Positions 50,200 through 57,486 of a stretch of DNA of 61,775 nucleotides are shown in pieces. The notes under the pieces were generated by a model, which saw nothing but the letters and a program-made list of their open reading frames with translations, was not told the origin of the DNA and ran no database searches. The translations under genes were made by a program, and so were the position numbers. Source of the stretch: an uncultured Bacteroidales bacterium (GTDB lineage Bacteria; Bacteroidota; Bacteroidia; Bacteroidales; F082); assembly GCA_937896895.1 (NCBI GenBank), contig CALBNV010000064.1:1-61775 (forward strand), read 5' to 3'. Position 1 is the stretch's first letter; each line of letters begins with the position of its first letter.

Positions 50200-51051
50200 A
50201 TGAAAAAGATTATTGCAACATTAGCTATCGCGGTTGTGTGTCTCTGCGGCGCACCTAAGATGTCAGCCCAGATCCTTGACCGGACTTATACCGATGGTCT
50301 CTACCCCGAACAAAGCACAGGCGTGAAAACACCATTGCCGCTGCCAGGCGTGAGAGAAGCTGATGTCATGTGGAAAAAAAGAATCTGGCGCGAAATCGAC
50401 TTCCGTCAGAAGATGAATCAGGGGTTCTACTATCCGACAGTGAATCATCAGGACTGGAGGAGCTTCATCACGATAGTAATGGACGGCCTCAAGGAAGGTA
50501 AGATTCAGGCTTACGAAGTTGAACCTACTGATGAACTTCTCACCCCGATTTCATATAACCAGTTCATGGTATCGCAGTCAGATACTTCATACAAGACCTT
50601 GAGACGCCCATACCCGCCATACGAGGAATATGACACCGTGATGGTATCACAGTTCGACCCGGCACAGGTGATGCGTGTCCGTATCAAGGAAGACTGGTAT
50701 TTCGACAAGCAGAGAAGCCAGCTGATGGTACGCATCATCGCTATCTGCCCCGTGAAGATGAGGGAAATCGAAGGCGGCGAGAAAGCACCTCAGCCTCTCT
50801 TCTGGATTCCTTACGAGAGCGCTCGCGAGGTGTTCGCCTCAGCGCCGTATTTCAACCGCTCTAACACGGCATCAAATCTCACCTATGATGATATATTCTG
50901 GAAACGTATGTTCGACAGTTATATCTATAAGGAAGAGAATGTATATGACCGTAGCATCCGTGAGTATGCCCAAGGCATTGACGCTCTGCTCGAATCAGAA
51001 CGTATCAAACAGAGTATCATCGACTTTGAACAAAACCTTTGGGATTATTGA
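50200..51051 (+). CDS. gldN: GldN/PorN, T9SS ring protein
   Basis: A 283-residue periplasmic protein with signal peptide (MKKIIATLAIAVVCLCGAPK). Family phrases include DVMWKKRIWREIDFRQKMNQ, IRIKEDWYFDKQRSQLMVRI and PLFWIPYESAREVF. It binds GldK to build the periplasmic ring. It starts 11 bp after gldM and ends the operon at a strong bidirectional terminator. Confidence 0.95.
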   Translation: MKKIIATLAIAVVCLCGAPKMSAQILDRTYTDGLYPEQSTGVKTPLPLPGVREADVMWKKRIWREIDFRQKMNQGFYYPTVNHQDWRSFITIVMDGLKEGKIQAYEVEPTDELLTPISYNQFMVSQSDTSYKTLRRPYPPYEEYDTVMVSQFDPAQVMRVRIKEDWYFDKQRSQLMVRIIAICPVKMREIEGGEKAPQPLFWIPYESAREVFASAPYFNRSNTASNLTYDDIFWKRMFDSYIYKEENVYDRSIREYAQGIDALLESERIKQSIIDFEQNLWDY

Positions 51052-51075
51052 TTCGGATTTCGGTTTGATGACATA

Positions 51076-51116
51076 AAACAAACAGCGACGCGGTCAATCC
51101 GCGTCGCTGTTTGTTT
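51076..51116. terminator. Perfect bidirectional terminator between gldN and the helicase gene
   Basis: An 18-bp perfect stem (AAACAAACAGCGACGCGG with its complement, loop TCAAT) with T-rich ends on both strands. It separates two convergent genes. Confidence 0.93.
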
Positions 51117-51130
51117 TAGTGTCCTGAGTC

Positions 51131-53065
51131 TCAATAACGGTATCTCCTGCCGTTCTTCCTCTCCGGACGGTCGTCCTCAAACGACTTCTTTTTCTTCTTT
51201 GAGGTCTTGCCATCATTGCCTCTGCCTTCAGCACGACGGCTTTTCCTCGACTCACGGCGCGGCCTGTCGTCAAAGTCATCATGGCGACGGTCTCTGCGTG
51301 AACGCTCCTCGTGGAAGCTGTCTTTTGTCTTCTCTTCTTTCTTCTTCCTTGATTTGCGCTCCGGCATTTCGAAGTCATCTTCCCTGTGTCTTTCCCTTCT
51401 GCCTTCGTCAGACTTTCTCCTTCCGCCTCTTTTTTCGCCACCTTCCTTCGGGTCGCCCGTCGTGATTTCAACACGGATGCCTTCAGGATTCCTGTTCGGG
51501 TCAGCGAAGCAATCAACAATAAACTTAGCCTTGTCACCGTCAACGGCGACAAAAGAGAAGTTCTCCATCAAATCAATATGCCCGATTTCAATGTCCTTTG
51601 TTCTTGTGACATCATTTATCTTTCCTATGATGACATTCGGTTTGATTCTGTCTCTCTTCCCCAAACCGAAAAAGAGACGAATCTTATTGCTGTCATCGTG
51701 TTCCTTCTTGGCTTTCTTGTCTTTTTTCTTGCCGGTCTCGCTCTCATCGACATTCAGATCTTTCGCGTCTTTGTAATAATCAAGGAAACGGTTGAAGTTC
51801 AATGCTACGACGCGTGTGATAAGCTCTTCGCGCGTCAGCCAGTTGAGTTTCTTGAAGACAATCGGAAGATAATCGTCGATATCATCGCGCATGATGTCAA
51901 CCTTTTCAAGATTGTCGATATGACGGAAAAGTTGTTTCTCGCAGACCTCCTGCGCTGTCGGGATCATGGCCTTTTCAAAAGGTCTCCCGATTTGTTTTTC
52001 AATGGCTTTCACCTTCGATTTCTCTTTGACATGCACAAGGCTGATGCAGATTCCGGTCTTGTCGGCACGGCCTGTCCTTCCGCTGCGGTGGACGTATGTG
52101 TCGATGTCGTCAGGAAGATTGTAGTTGATGATGTGTGTCAGGTTGTTGACGTCAAGGCCGCGTGCTGCGACATCGGTCGCGACGAGAATCTGGATATAAC
52201 CTTGTCTGAAGTGGTTCATGACGAGGTCGCGGGCCGGCTGCGAGAGGTCACCGTGCAGCGCCGATGCGTTGTAGCCGTCGTGGATGAGGTTGTCGGCGAC
52301 CTCCTGTGTCTCAAGTTTAGTGCGGCAGAAAACAATGCCGTAGATCGACGGGTAATAGTCGATGAGCCGTTTCAGCGCGAGGTATCTCTCGCTTGCGCGG
52401 ATGAGGTAATAGTTATGACGCACGTTCAACGAGCCGGAGTTACGCTGCCCGATGGAAATCCTCACAGGTTCCCTCATGTATTTGCTGAGGATCTTCTCAA
52501 CTTCAGCCGGCATCGTAGCAGAGAACAGTAGGATGTTTTTCTCCGCCGGCATATACTCGAGAATGGCATCGACGTCTTCCTGGAAACCCATGTCAAGCAT
52601 CTCATCGGCCTCATCGAGGACCATCCACCGCACATTGCTGAAGTCAACACGGTTGCGTCGTATCATGTCTTGCAGACGGCCAGGCGTTGCCACGATGATC
52701 TGCGGTTTCTTCGCCAAGTCCTTGAATTGCAATTCAATGCTTGCACCGCCATACACCGGCACCACCATAATCTCAGGTATGTATTTGGCATAGCCCTTCA
52801 AATCCTTGGTAATCTGCATGCACAACTCACGCGTCGGGCACAAGATGAGTGCCTGAACACAACGTTTTGATGCGTCGATGTTTTGCAATAACGGCAGTCC
52901 GAAAGCAGCCGTCTTGCCAGTTCCAGTCTGTGCAAGTCCAACTAAATCAGTGCGTTGTGACAATAATACAGGCAGCACTTCTGCCTGAATGGGCATCGGT
53001 TCTTTGAATCCTAATTCATCTATTGCTTTTAGGATTGCAGGATTTAAATCGAAATCTTGAAACAT
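51131..53065 (-). CDS. DEAD-box RNA helicase (CsdA/DbpA type)
   Basis: A 644-residue ATP-dependent RNA helicase. Motifs: Q motif (GFKEPMPIQ), I (AQTGTGKT), Ia (PTRELC), Ib (TPGRL), II (DEAD in VLDEADEML), III (SAT), IV, V (ATDVAARGLDV) and VI (HRSGRTGR). After the RecA cores comes a helical region, a DbpA-type RNA-binding domain (IRLFFGLGKRDRIKPNVIIG to GIRVEITT) and a basic Arg/Lys/Asp-rich tail (about 545-644). Such proteins unwind RNA in ribosome assembly or cold growth. The start MFQDFDLNPA is fixed by the -7 box at 53083; a longer frame runs through that promoter and the divergent gene. Confidence 0.95.
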   Translation of the reverse strand: MFQDFDLNPAILKAIDELGFKEPMPIQAEVLPVLLSQRTDLVGLAQTGTGKTAAFGLPLLQNIDASKRCVQALILCPTRELCMQITKDLKGYAKYIPEIMVVPVYGGASIELQFKDLAKKPQIIVATPGRLQDMIRRNRVDFSNVRWMVLDEADEMLDMGFQEDVDAILEYMPAEKNILLFSATMPAEVEKILSKYMREPVRISIGQRNSGSLNVRHNYYLIRASERYLALKRLIDYYPSIYGIVFCRTKLETQEVADNLIHDGYNASALHGDLSQPARDLVMNHFRQGYIQILVATDVAARGLDVNNLTHIINYNLPDDIDTYVHRSGRTGRADKTGICISLVHVKEKSKVKAIEKQIGRPFEKAMIPTAQEVCEKQLFRHIDNLEKVDIMRDDIDDYLPIVFKKLNWLTREELITRVVALNFNRFLDYYKDAKDLNVDESETGKKKDKKAKKEHDDSNKIRLFFGLGKRDRIKPNVIIGKINDVTRTKDIEIGHIDLMENFSFVAVDGDKAKFIVDCFADPNRNPEGIRVEITTGDPKEGGEKRGGRRKSDEGRRERHREDDFEMPERKSRKKKEEKTKDSFHEERSRRDRRHDDFDDRPRRESRKSRRAEGRGNDGKTSKKKKKSFEDDRPERKNGRRYRY

Positions 53066-53082
53066 AGAATATTTTTGAGGCT

Positions 53083-53091
53083 GCAAAGTTA
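53083..53091 (-). promoter_or_regulatory. -7 promoter box of the helicase gene
   Basis: Minus strand TAACTTTGC fits TAnnTTTG, 18 bp before the start at 53065. Confidence 0.7.
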
Positions 53092-53104
53092 CAAAAAAAT
53101 TTAC

Positions 53105-53112
53105 TATCTTTG
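53105..53112 (+). promoter_or_regulatory. -7 promoter box of the beta-lactamase-fold gene
   Basis: TATCTTTG, exact fit, 21 bp before the start at 53133. It lies only 13 bases from the divergent helicase box, so the two promoters probably compete for RNA polymerase. Confidence 0.7.
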
Positions 53113-53132
53113 CCAGAATTTTTGAAGATGGG

Positions 53133-54395
53133 ATGCGACTGAAACTATACATATTGTTTATATGCCTTTTTTTGTTTTCCTGCTCGCAAAACAAAGATAA
53201 TGAGAAGTTTACACAAGATGTCGTTGAGACGTGGCCGAAAATTAATGTGGACAGCATTTTCGTAAATCTCGACCAACCGACCATCGACAGGAAATATAAT
53301 CAGGTTGACAAGGTTTTCAAGAACCTCAAAAAGAAGACGACATTCAACGGGACGGTGCTTTTCGCTGAGAAAGGGCGTGTGGTCTTGAAGAATTCGTATG
53401 GGGTCAGCAACCTCCGCACGCGCAAGGGTGAGTTGAATGCCGATGATGTCTTTCAGCTGAGTTCCGTCTCGAAAATGTTCACCGCCGAGGCGATAATGAT
53501 TCTTCATAACCGTGGCTTGATTGATTTTGATACTATCATTCAGACGTATATCCCTGAATTCCCGTACGAAGGCATCACGATAAGGATGTTGTTGACGCAT
53601 CGTTCGGGGCTTCCGCGTTACGAGTTGCTTGCCGATGAGGTGTGGCCTGACTGGAAGGTGCCTTTCTCCAACGAAGACATGATTGAAAGTTATGTCAAAT
53701 ACAAGCCGGCGAGGTTGTCACGTCCTGACCGCAAATTCAATTACAGCAATGTGAACTATGCTTTGCTGGCGAGTGTCGTCGAGCGGGTATCGGGTATGTC
53801 GTTCGGGGATTTTATGAAAAATGAGATTTTTGAATCTATAGGAATGAAAAAGTCTTTCATCTACGACATGCCGCTTGATGAGAAAGTCTCAGTGTATCTG
53901 CCTGATAGCGTCGTCCAAGGTTACTACGTCGGTCGCCGGCGTCCGCGACAGGCTCAGAATGAGTATCTTAACGGTGTCAAGGGTGATAAGATAATGTTCT
54001 CCAACGTTGACGACTTGTATCGTTTTTGGTTGGCGTTGGACTATGGGCTGCTGTTGCCTGACACAGTGCAGGCGGAGGCTTTCAAGCCTGGCAGCCCTGT
54101 CAAGAAGAAAAAAGACAACTATGGTTTCGGCTGGCGAATCTCAGGGAAACATGAAGGCTGCATCTACCATTACGGTTGGTGGAAAGGCTACCGGTCGTTC
54201 TATATCCGCGACAACAAAAACGACCGCGTGTTGATTGTGCTGACCAACACCGACAAGGGGCCTAACTCTGATCAGTTCTGGAAGTTGCTGGCAGACAATA
54301 CAATATCTCTTGCACCTGCATCCGTCAACATCCATTATCTGGAGTATGAAAAAGGTTTGCGGTTCCCTTGCTCGTCATATCTTGACAGACGATGA
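53133..54395 (+). CDS. Serine hydrolase of the beta-lactamase/penicillin-binding fold, lipoprotein
   Basis: A 420-residue lipoprotein (LFLFSC, Cys17) of the class C beta-lactamase / DD-peptidase fold. The SxxK motif is Ser111-Val-Ser-Lys114 in QLSSVSKMF, and the YxN motif is Tyr204-Ser-Asn206 in FNYSNVNYALLA; the third motif is probably HYGWWKGYRSF with His in place of the usual KTG box, as in many esterase-like members. It may be an esterase, peptidase or cell-wall enzyme; antibiotic hydrolysis is not implied. It ends four bases before the convergent response-regulator stop. Confidence 0.88.
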   Translation: MRLKLYILFICLFLFSCSQNKDNEKFTQDVVETWPKINVDSIFVNLDQPTIDRKYNQVDKVFKNLKKKTTFNGTVLFAEKGRVVLKNSYGVSNLRTRKGELNADDVFQLSSVSKMFTAEAIMILHNRGLIDFDTIIQTYIPEFPYEGITIRMLLTHRSGLPRYELLADEVWPDWKVPFSNEDMIESYVKYKPARLSRPDRKFNYSNVNYALLASVVERVSGMSFGDFMKNEIFESIGMKKSFIYDMPLDEKVSVYLPDSVVQGYYVGRRRPRQAQNEYLNGVKGDKIMFSNVDDLYRFWLALDYGLLLPDTVQAEAFKPGSPVKKKKDNYGFGWRISGKHEGCIYHYGWWKGYRSFYIRDNKNDRVLIVLTNTDKGPNSDQFWKLLADNTISLAPASVNIHYLEYEKGLRFPCSSYLDRR

Positions 54396-54399
54396 CTTG

Positions 54400-55086
54400 T
54401 CATTGAACCACTAATTTGTACCCGACGCCATGCACATTCTCAAGGATGATGTTGGGGTCGTCGCTGAGTATGTTCCTCAACCTCCCGACATAAACATCCA
54501 TGTTGCGTGCGCTGAAGTAGTTGTCCTCCTTCCACACAATCTTTAATGCGTAAGGCCTTTCAACGACTTTCCCCATGTTCTCACAAAACAGCTGAAGAAG
54601 GTCTAACTCCTTGGAAGTCAGTTTGTATTCTTTTCCGAATCTGATCAGTTTCCGCTTGATGGTGTCGAAAATGTACGTGCCAATCTTGAAAGTGTGATGG
54701 CTTTTGGATTCGATGCTCATTCTTTTCAGGATTGATTTGATGCGTAGTGTTAACTCGTTCATGTTGAACGGTTTGGTGATGTAGTCGTCGGCACCAAGCT
54801 CAAATCCGCGGATGATGTCAGATTGCAGCGATTTCGCGGTCAGAAAGATGATGGGGATGTATTTGTTGATGGCGCGAATCTCTTTCACTAAGGCGAAACC
54901 ATCAATCACCGGCAGCATTATGTCGGTGATAATCAAGTCGAAATCGTCTTTTCCGTGGCATATCAATGCCTCTTGGCCGTCAAAGCACAATGTGCTTGAG
55001 TATCCATGGGTTGCAAAATACGACTTCAAAATCATGCCAAGACTCTTGTCGTCTTCGACAATCAGAATTTTAATGTCTTTTTTCAT
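54400..55086 (-). CDS. OmpR-family response regulator
   Basis: A 228-residue two-domain regulator. Receiver domain: acidic pair in IVEDDKSLG, phospho-acceptor Asp55 in LIITDIMLPVIDGF, Lys in FLTAKSLQSD. C-terminal winged-helix DNA-binding domain: RFGKEYKLTSKELDLLQLF, DVYVGRLRNILSDDPNI, VHGVGYKLV. The ATG at 55086 is used instead of an upstream TTG at 55110 that overlaps the kinase stop. Paired with the kinase gene 16 bp upstream. The targets are unknown. Confidence 0.93.
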   Translation of the reverse strand: MKKDIKILIVEDDKSLGMILKSYFATHGYSSTLCFDGQEALICHGKDDFDLIITDIMLPVIDGFALVKEIRAINKYIPIIFLTAKSLQSDIIRGFELGADDYITKPFNMNELTLRIKSILKRMSIESKSHHTFKIGTYIFDTIKRKLIRFGKEYKLTSKELDLLQLFCENMGKVVERPYALKIVWKEDNYFSARNMDVYVGRLRNILSDDPNIILENVHGVGYKLVVQ

Positions 55087-55102
55087 GAGTACAATATTTT
55101 TG

Positions 55103-55765
55103 TCAGACAATTAATGGCAAGGTAATCGTAAAAACAGAACCTTTGCCAAGTTCACTTTCAACCATGATTGTACCGTTTATTCGCTGTAGATTTCTTCTTA
55201 GATAATAAAGTCCAAGTCCTGTACTATATTGATAACCAGATGTTTTATGATTAAATCCGTTCTCAAAAATATGCTCCAGATTTTTCTTTTCAATGCCGAT
55301 GCCGTTGTCTGAAAAACTTATATGGATTTTGTCACCTTTGTTGAACGTATTGATTTTCAGATGCAGAGGCTGCCCCGACTTGTATTTTATCGCGTTTTCA
55401 AAAAGTTCACGGAAAGCCGATTCGATATATTCATAATTTCCTCTGACCTTATATCTGTTTGCTGTCATATAAACCGCAACATTGTCAATCCTGCAATTTC
55501 TGATGACACTGCATAAAATCTCGTGAACGTCGCAATTTTGATTTAAATCAATGTCGAAATAATTGTGTTTCAATGCTTTGATGGTGGCATCAATAATGTT
55601 TTTCATCCTTCGGCATTCGTTGGAAACGATGTCAAGATAGCTGTCGCAATTAAATTCTCCGATTTCATTTGTCCTGATCAAATCACACGCGATGCCAATA
55701 GTCGTCAAAGGATTTTTCAGTTCGTGAAAGGCGTTTGTGACGTATTCTAATCTGTCATTTTCCAT
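55103..55765 (-). CDS. Short cytoplasmic histidine kinase without a sensor domain
   Basis: A 220-residue kinase core: HisKA with the H-box AFHELKNPLTTIG, in which the phospho-acceptor His14 is only 13 residues from the start, and a HATPase domain with N-box FRELFENAIKYK, G1 DNGIGIEKKN and G2 STGLGLYYLRRN. No membrane helix, PAS, GAF or other sensor precedes it. The start MENDRLEYV is set by a -7 box that overlaps an upstream TTG. A signal could come through a partner protein, or the 5' part of the gene has been lost. Confidence 0.88.
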   Translation of the reverse strand: MENDRLEYVTNAFHELKNPLTTIGIACDLIRTNEIGEFNCDSYLDIVSNECRRMKNIIDATIKALKHNYFDIDLNQNCDVHEILCSVIRNCRIDNVAVYMTANRYKVRGNYEYIESAFRELFENAIKYKSGQPLHLKINTFNKGDKIHISFSDNGIGIEKKNLEHIFENGFNHKTSGYQYSTGLGLYYLRRNLQRINGTIMVESELGKGSVFTITLPLIV

Positions 55766-55792
55766 ATCGTTGTTGGTCTTGATTATCTGTGC

Positions 55793-55800
55793 CAAAATTA
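55793..55800 (-). promoter_or_regulatory. -7 promoter box of the two-component operon
   Basis: Minus strand TAATTTTG fits TAnnTTTG, 27 bp before the kinase start. Its place rules out a longer kinase with an N-terminal sensor made from this promoter. Confidence 0.6.
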
Positions 55801-55925
55801 TGAAATTATTTTTTACACAGGCATATACGAGTTGTTAAATTTTCAATTTTTTACACAATTTTTACAATTTTTTCAATAAAATGCAAAAAATGTTAAAAAA
55901 GTTAACTTTGTAATGAAAAATGTTG

Positions 55926-55933
55926 TACTTTTG
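55926..55933 (+). promoter_or_regulatory. -7 promoter box of the candidate small RNA
   Basis: TACTTTTG, exact fit to TAnnTTTG, followed after about seven bases by the presumed transcript start. Confidence 0.6.
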
Positions 55934-55939
55934 CAGCGC

Positions 55940-56056
55940 GAAACGATGTACATCCATAGTTCTCAACCGAGAATTTACGTCGTTCGTAAAAGGTTTCATA
56001 AATTTTGGTTTTTGGTTCTGGAGGCCCCTCATGCTCGTGAGGGGTCTCTTTTTTTT
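55940..56056 (+). ncRNA. Candidate small RNA with three hairpins and its own terminator
   Basis: A stand-alone transcript of about 117 nt is implied by a -7 box at 55926-55933 and a strong terminator. In between are two adjacent hairpins: TTCTC-AACC-GAGAA (55960-55973) and TTTACG-TCGTT-CGTAAA (55974-55990), then an unpaired A/T/G-rich stretch, then the terminator stem GAGGCCCCTCA (56021-56031) with its partner at 56038-56048 (one G-U pair), loop TGCTCG, and eight T. The pgi gene 68 bp further on has its own promoter, so this is not simply its leader. I do not recognise an Rfam family. Alternatives: an attenuator leader for pgi, or a short translated peptide. Confidence 0.55.
56021..56056 (+). 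terminator. Rho-independent terminator of the candidate small RNA
   Basis: An 11-bp stem, six-base loop and eight consecutive T, among the strongest terminators in the window. Confidence 0.9.
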
Positions 56057-56092
56057 GTGGAATTTTACATTATCAAATTCAAAAAAATATTG

Positions 56093-56100
56093 TATCTTCG
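56093..56100 (+). promoter_or_regulatory. Probable -7 promoter box of pgi
   Basis: TATCTTCG differs from TAnnTTTG at one base and lies 23 bp before the pgi ATG, beyond the upstream terminator. Confidence 0.5.
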
Positions 56101-56123
56101 CAGAAAATTAAACCTATTGCATT

Positions 56124-57461
56124 ATGACAAACATTAAAGTTGAATTAGATCAAATTAAAAGTTTTATATCTGATAATCAATTAGATACATTTAACAAAAA
56201 AGTTTCAGACACATTCAACACAATTTATGGGCGCACTGGTGCGGGCAATGATTTCCTCGGATGGGTGGACCTTCCTTCGAGCATTACACGTGAGTTTATC
56301 GCTGACATCAAAGACAAGGCTGCCGAATTGCAGAAGAAATCAGAGGTTTTCGTCGTCGTCGGCATCGGCGGTTCATATCTCGGCGCAAGGGCTGTCATAG
56401 AATCGCTCGTGAACCATTTCTCGCAATTCATGAAGTCTGACGCCCCGAAAGTCATATTCGCAGGCCACACGATGAGCGAAGATTATATGTCAGACCTTCT
56501 GCAACTTCTTGATAATAAAGACTATTCAATGACGGTGATTTCAAAGTCGGGGACAACTACGGAGCCTGCCGTGGCGTTCCGCATCCTGAAAAATCACATT
56601 GAGAAGAAATACGGCAAGGAAGAGGCGCGCACCCGTATCGTGGCGATCACCGACAAGGCGAAAGGCGCGTTGAAGGTTCTCGCCGACAACGAAGGCTACA
56701 AGACTTACGTCGTTCCCGACAACGTCGGCGGACGTTACTCAGTGCTCACACCTGTCGGGCTTCTGCCTATTGCCGTGGCGGGCATCGACATCGAGCAACT
56801 TGTTGCAGGAGCGCAACTCATGGAGAAGTATTGCATTGATAATCAAGATAAAAACAACGTGGCCGCGAAATATGCAGTGGCACGTCAGGCTCTTTACCAT
56901 CTTGGAAAAACAAACGAGATTCTCGTGAACTACGAGCCTCGTCTGCAATATTTCAGCGAGTGGTGGAAACAGCTTTACGGCGAGAGCGAAGGGAAAGACG
57001 GCAAGGGCATCTTCCCCGCAAGTGTCACATTCACAACGGATTTGCATTCCATGGGACAATATATACAGGAAGGTGTCCGCAACCTGATGGAAACTGTCAT
57101 CTCCGTCGAAAACCCCGACAACGATGTCAGAATCCCGAATGACGGCACTAATTTAGACCAACTCAACTATATCGCGGGCCGCCGGCTCTCGGAAGTCAAT
57201 CTCACCGCCGAAAAAGCCACAATCCTCGCCCACGTTGACGGCGGCGTGCCTAACATCCGCATCGTGCTGCCACGCATCAACGCCAATGTCATGGGACAAC
57301 TGATTTATTTCTTCGAAATGGCCTGTGCATTAAGCGGTTACATGCTTGAAGTCAACCCGTTCAACCAACCGGGCGTGGAGGCATACAAGAAGAATATGTT
57401 CGCACTTCTCGGAAAAGCCGGCTACGAGGAACTGAGAGGAAAGTTATTGGAGGAGAGATAA
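56124..57461 (+). CDS. pgi: Glucose-6-phosphate isomerase
   Basis: A 445-residue enzyme interconverting glucose-6-phosphate and fructose-6-phosphate in glycolysis. Family features: VVVGIGGSYLGARAVIESL (sugar-phosphate loop), VISKSGTTTEPAVAFRIL, NVGGRYSVLTPVGLLPIAVAG and NPFNQPGVEAYKKNMF. The length fits the short bacterial form. A 14-bp tandem repeat begins at its last codons. Confidence 0.97.
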   Translation: MTNIKVELDQIKSFISDNQLDTFNKKVSDTFNTIYGRTGAGNDFLGWVDLPSSITREFIADIKDKAAELQKKSEVFVVVGIGGSYLGARAVIESLVNHFSQFMKSDAPKVIFAGHTMSEDYMSDLLQLLDNKDYSMTVISKSGTTTEPAVAFRILKNHIEKKYGKEEARTRIVAITDKAKGALKVLADNEGYKTYVVPDNVGGRYSVLTPVGLLPIAVAGIDIEQLVAGAQLMEKYCIDNQDKNNVAAKYAVARQALYHLGKTNEILVNYEPRLQYFSEWWKQLYGESEGKDGKGIFPASVTFTTDLHSMGQYIQEGVRNLMETVISVENPDNDVRIPNDGTNLDQLNYIAGRRLSEVNLTAEKATILAHVDGGVPNIRIVLPRINANVMGQLIYFFEMACALSGYMLEVNPFNQPGVEAYKKNMFALLGKAGYEELRGKLLEER

Positions 57462-57479
57462 GAGAGGAGAGATAAGAGA
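57452..57479 (+). repeat. Perfect 14-bp tandem repeat across the pgi stop codon
   Basis: GGAGAGATAAGAGA occurs twice in a row (57452-57465 and 57466-57479) without mismatch. The first copy contains the last codons and the TAA stop of pgi. Confidence 0.85.
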
Positions 57480-57486
57480 AATTCCA

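Noticed and set aside
55913..56137. A 74-codon open frame across the small-RNA region (MKNVVLLQRET...)
   Set aside because: It starts upstream of the promoter box, runs through the terminator and into the pgi start; no ribosome binding site and no coding character.
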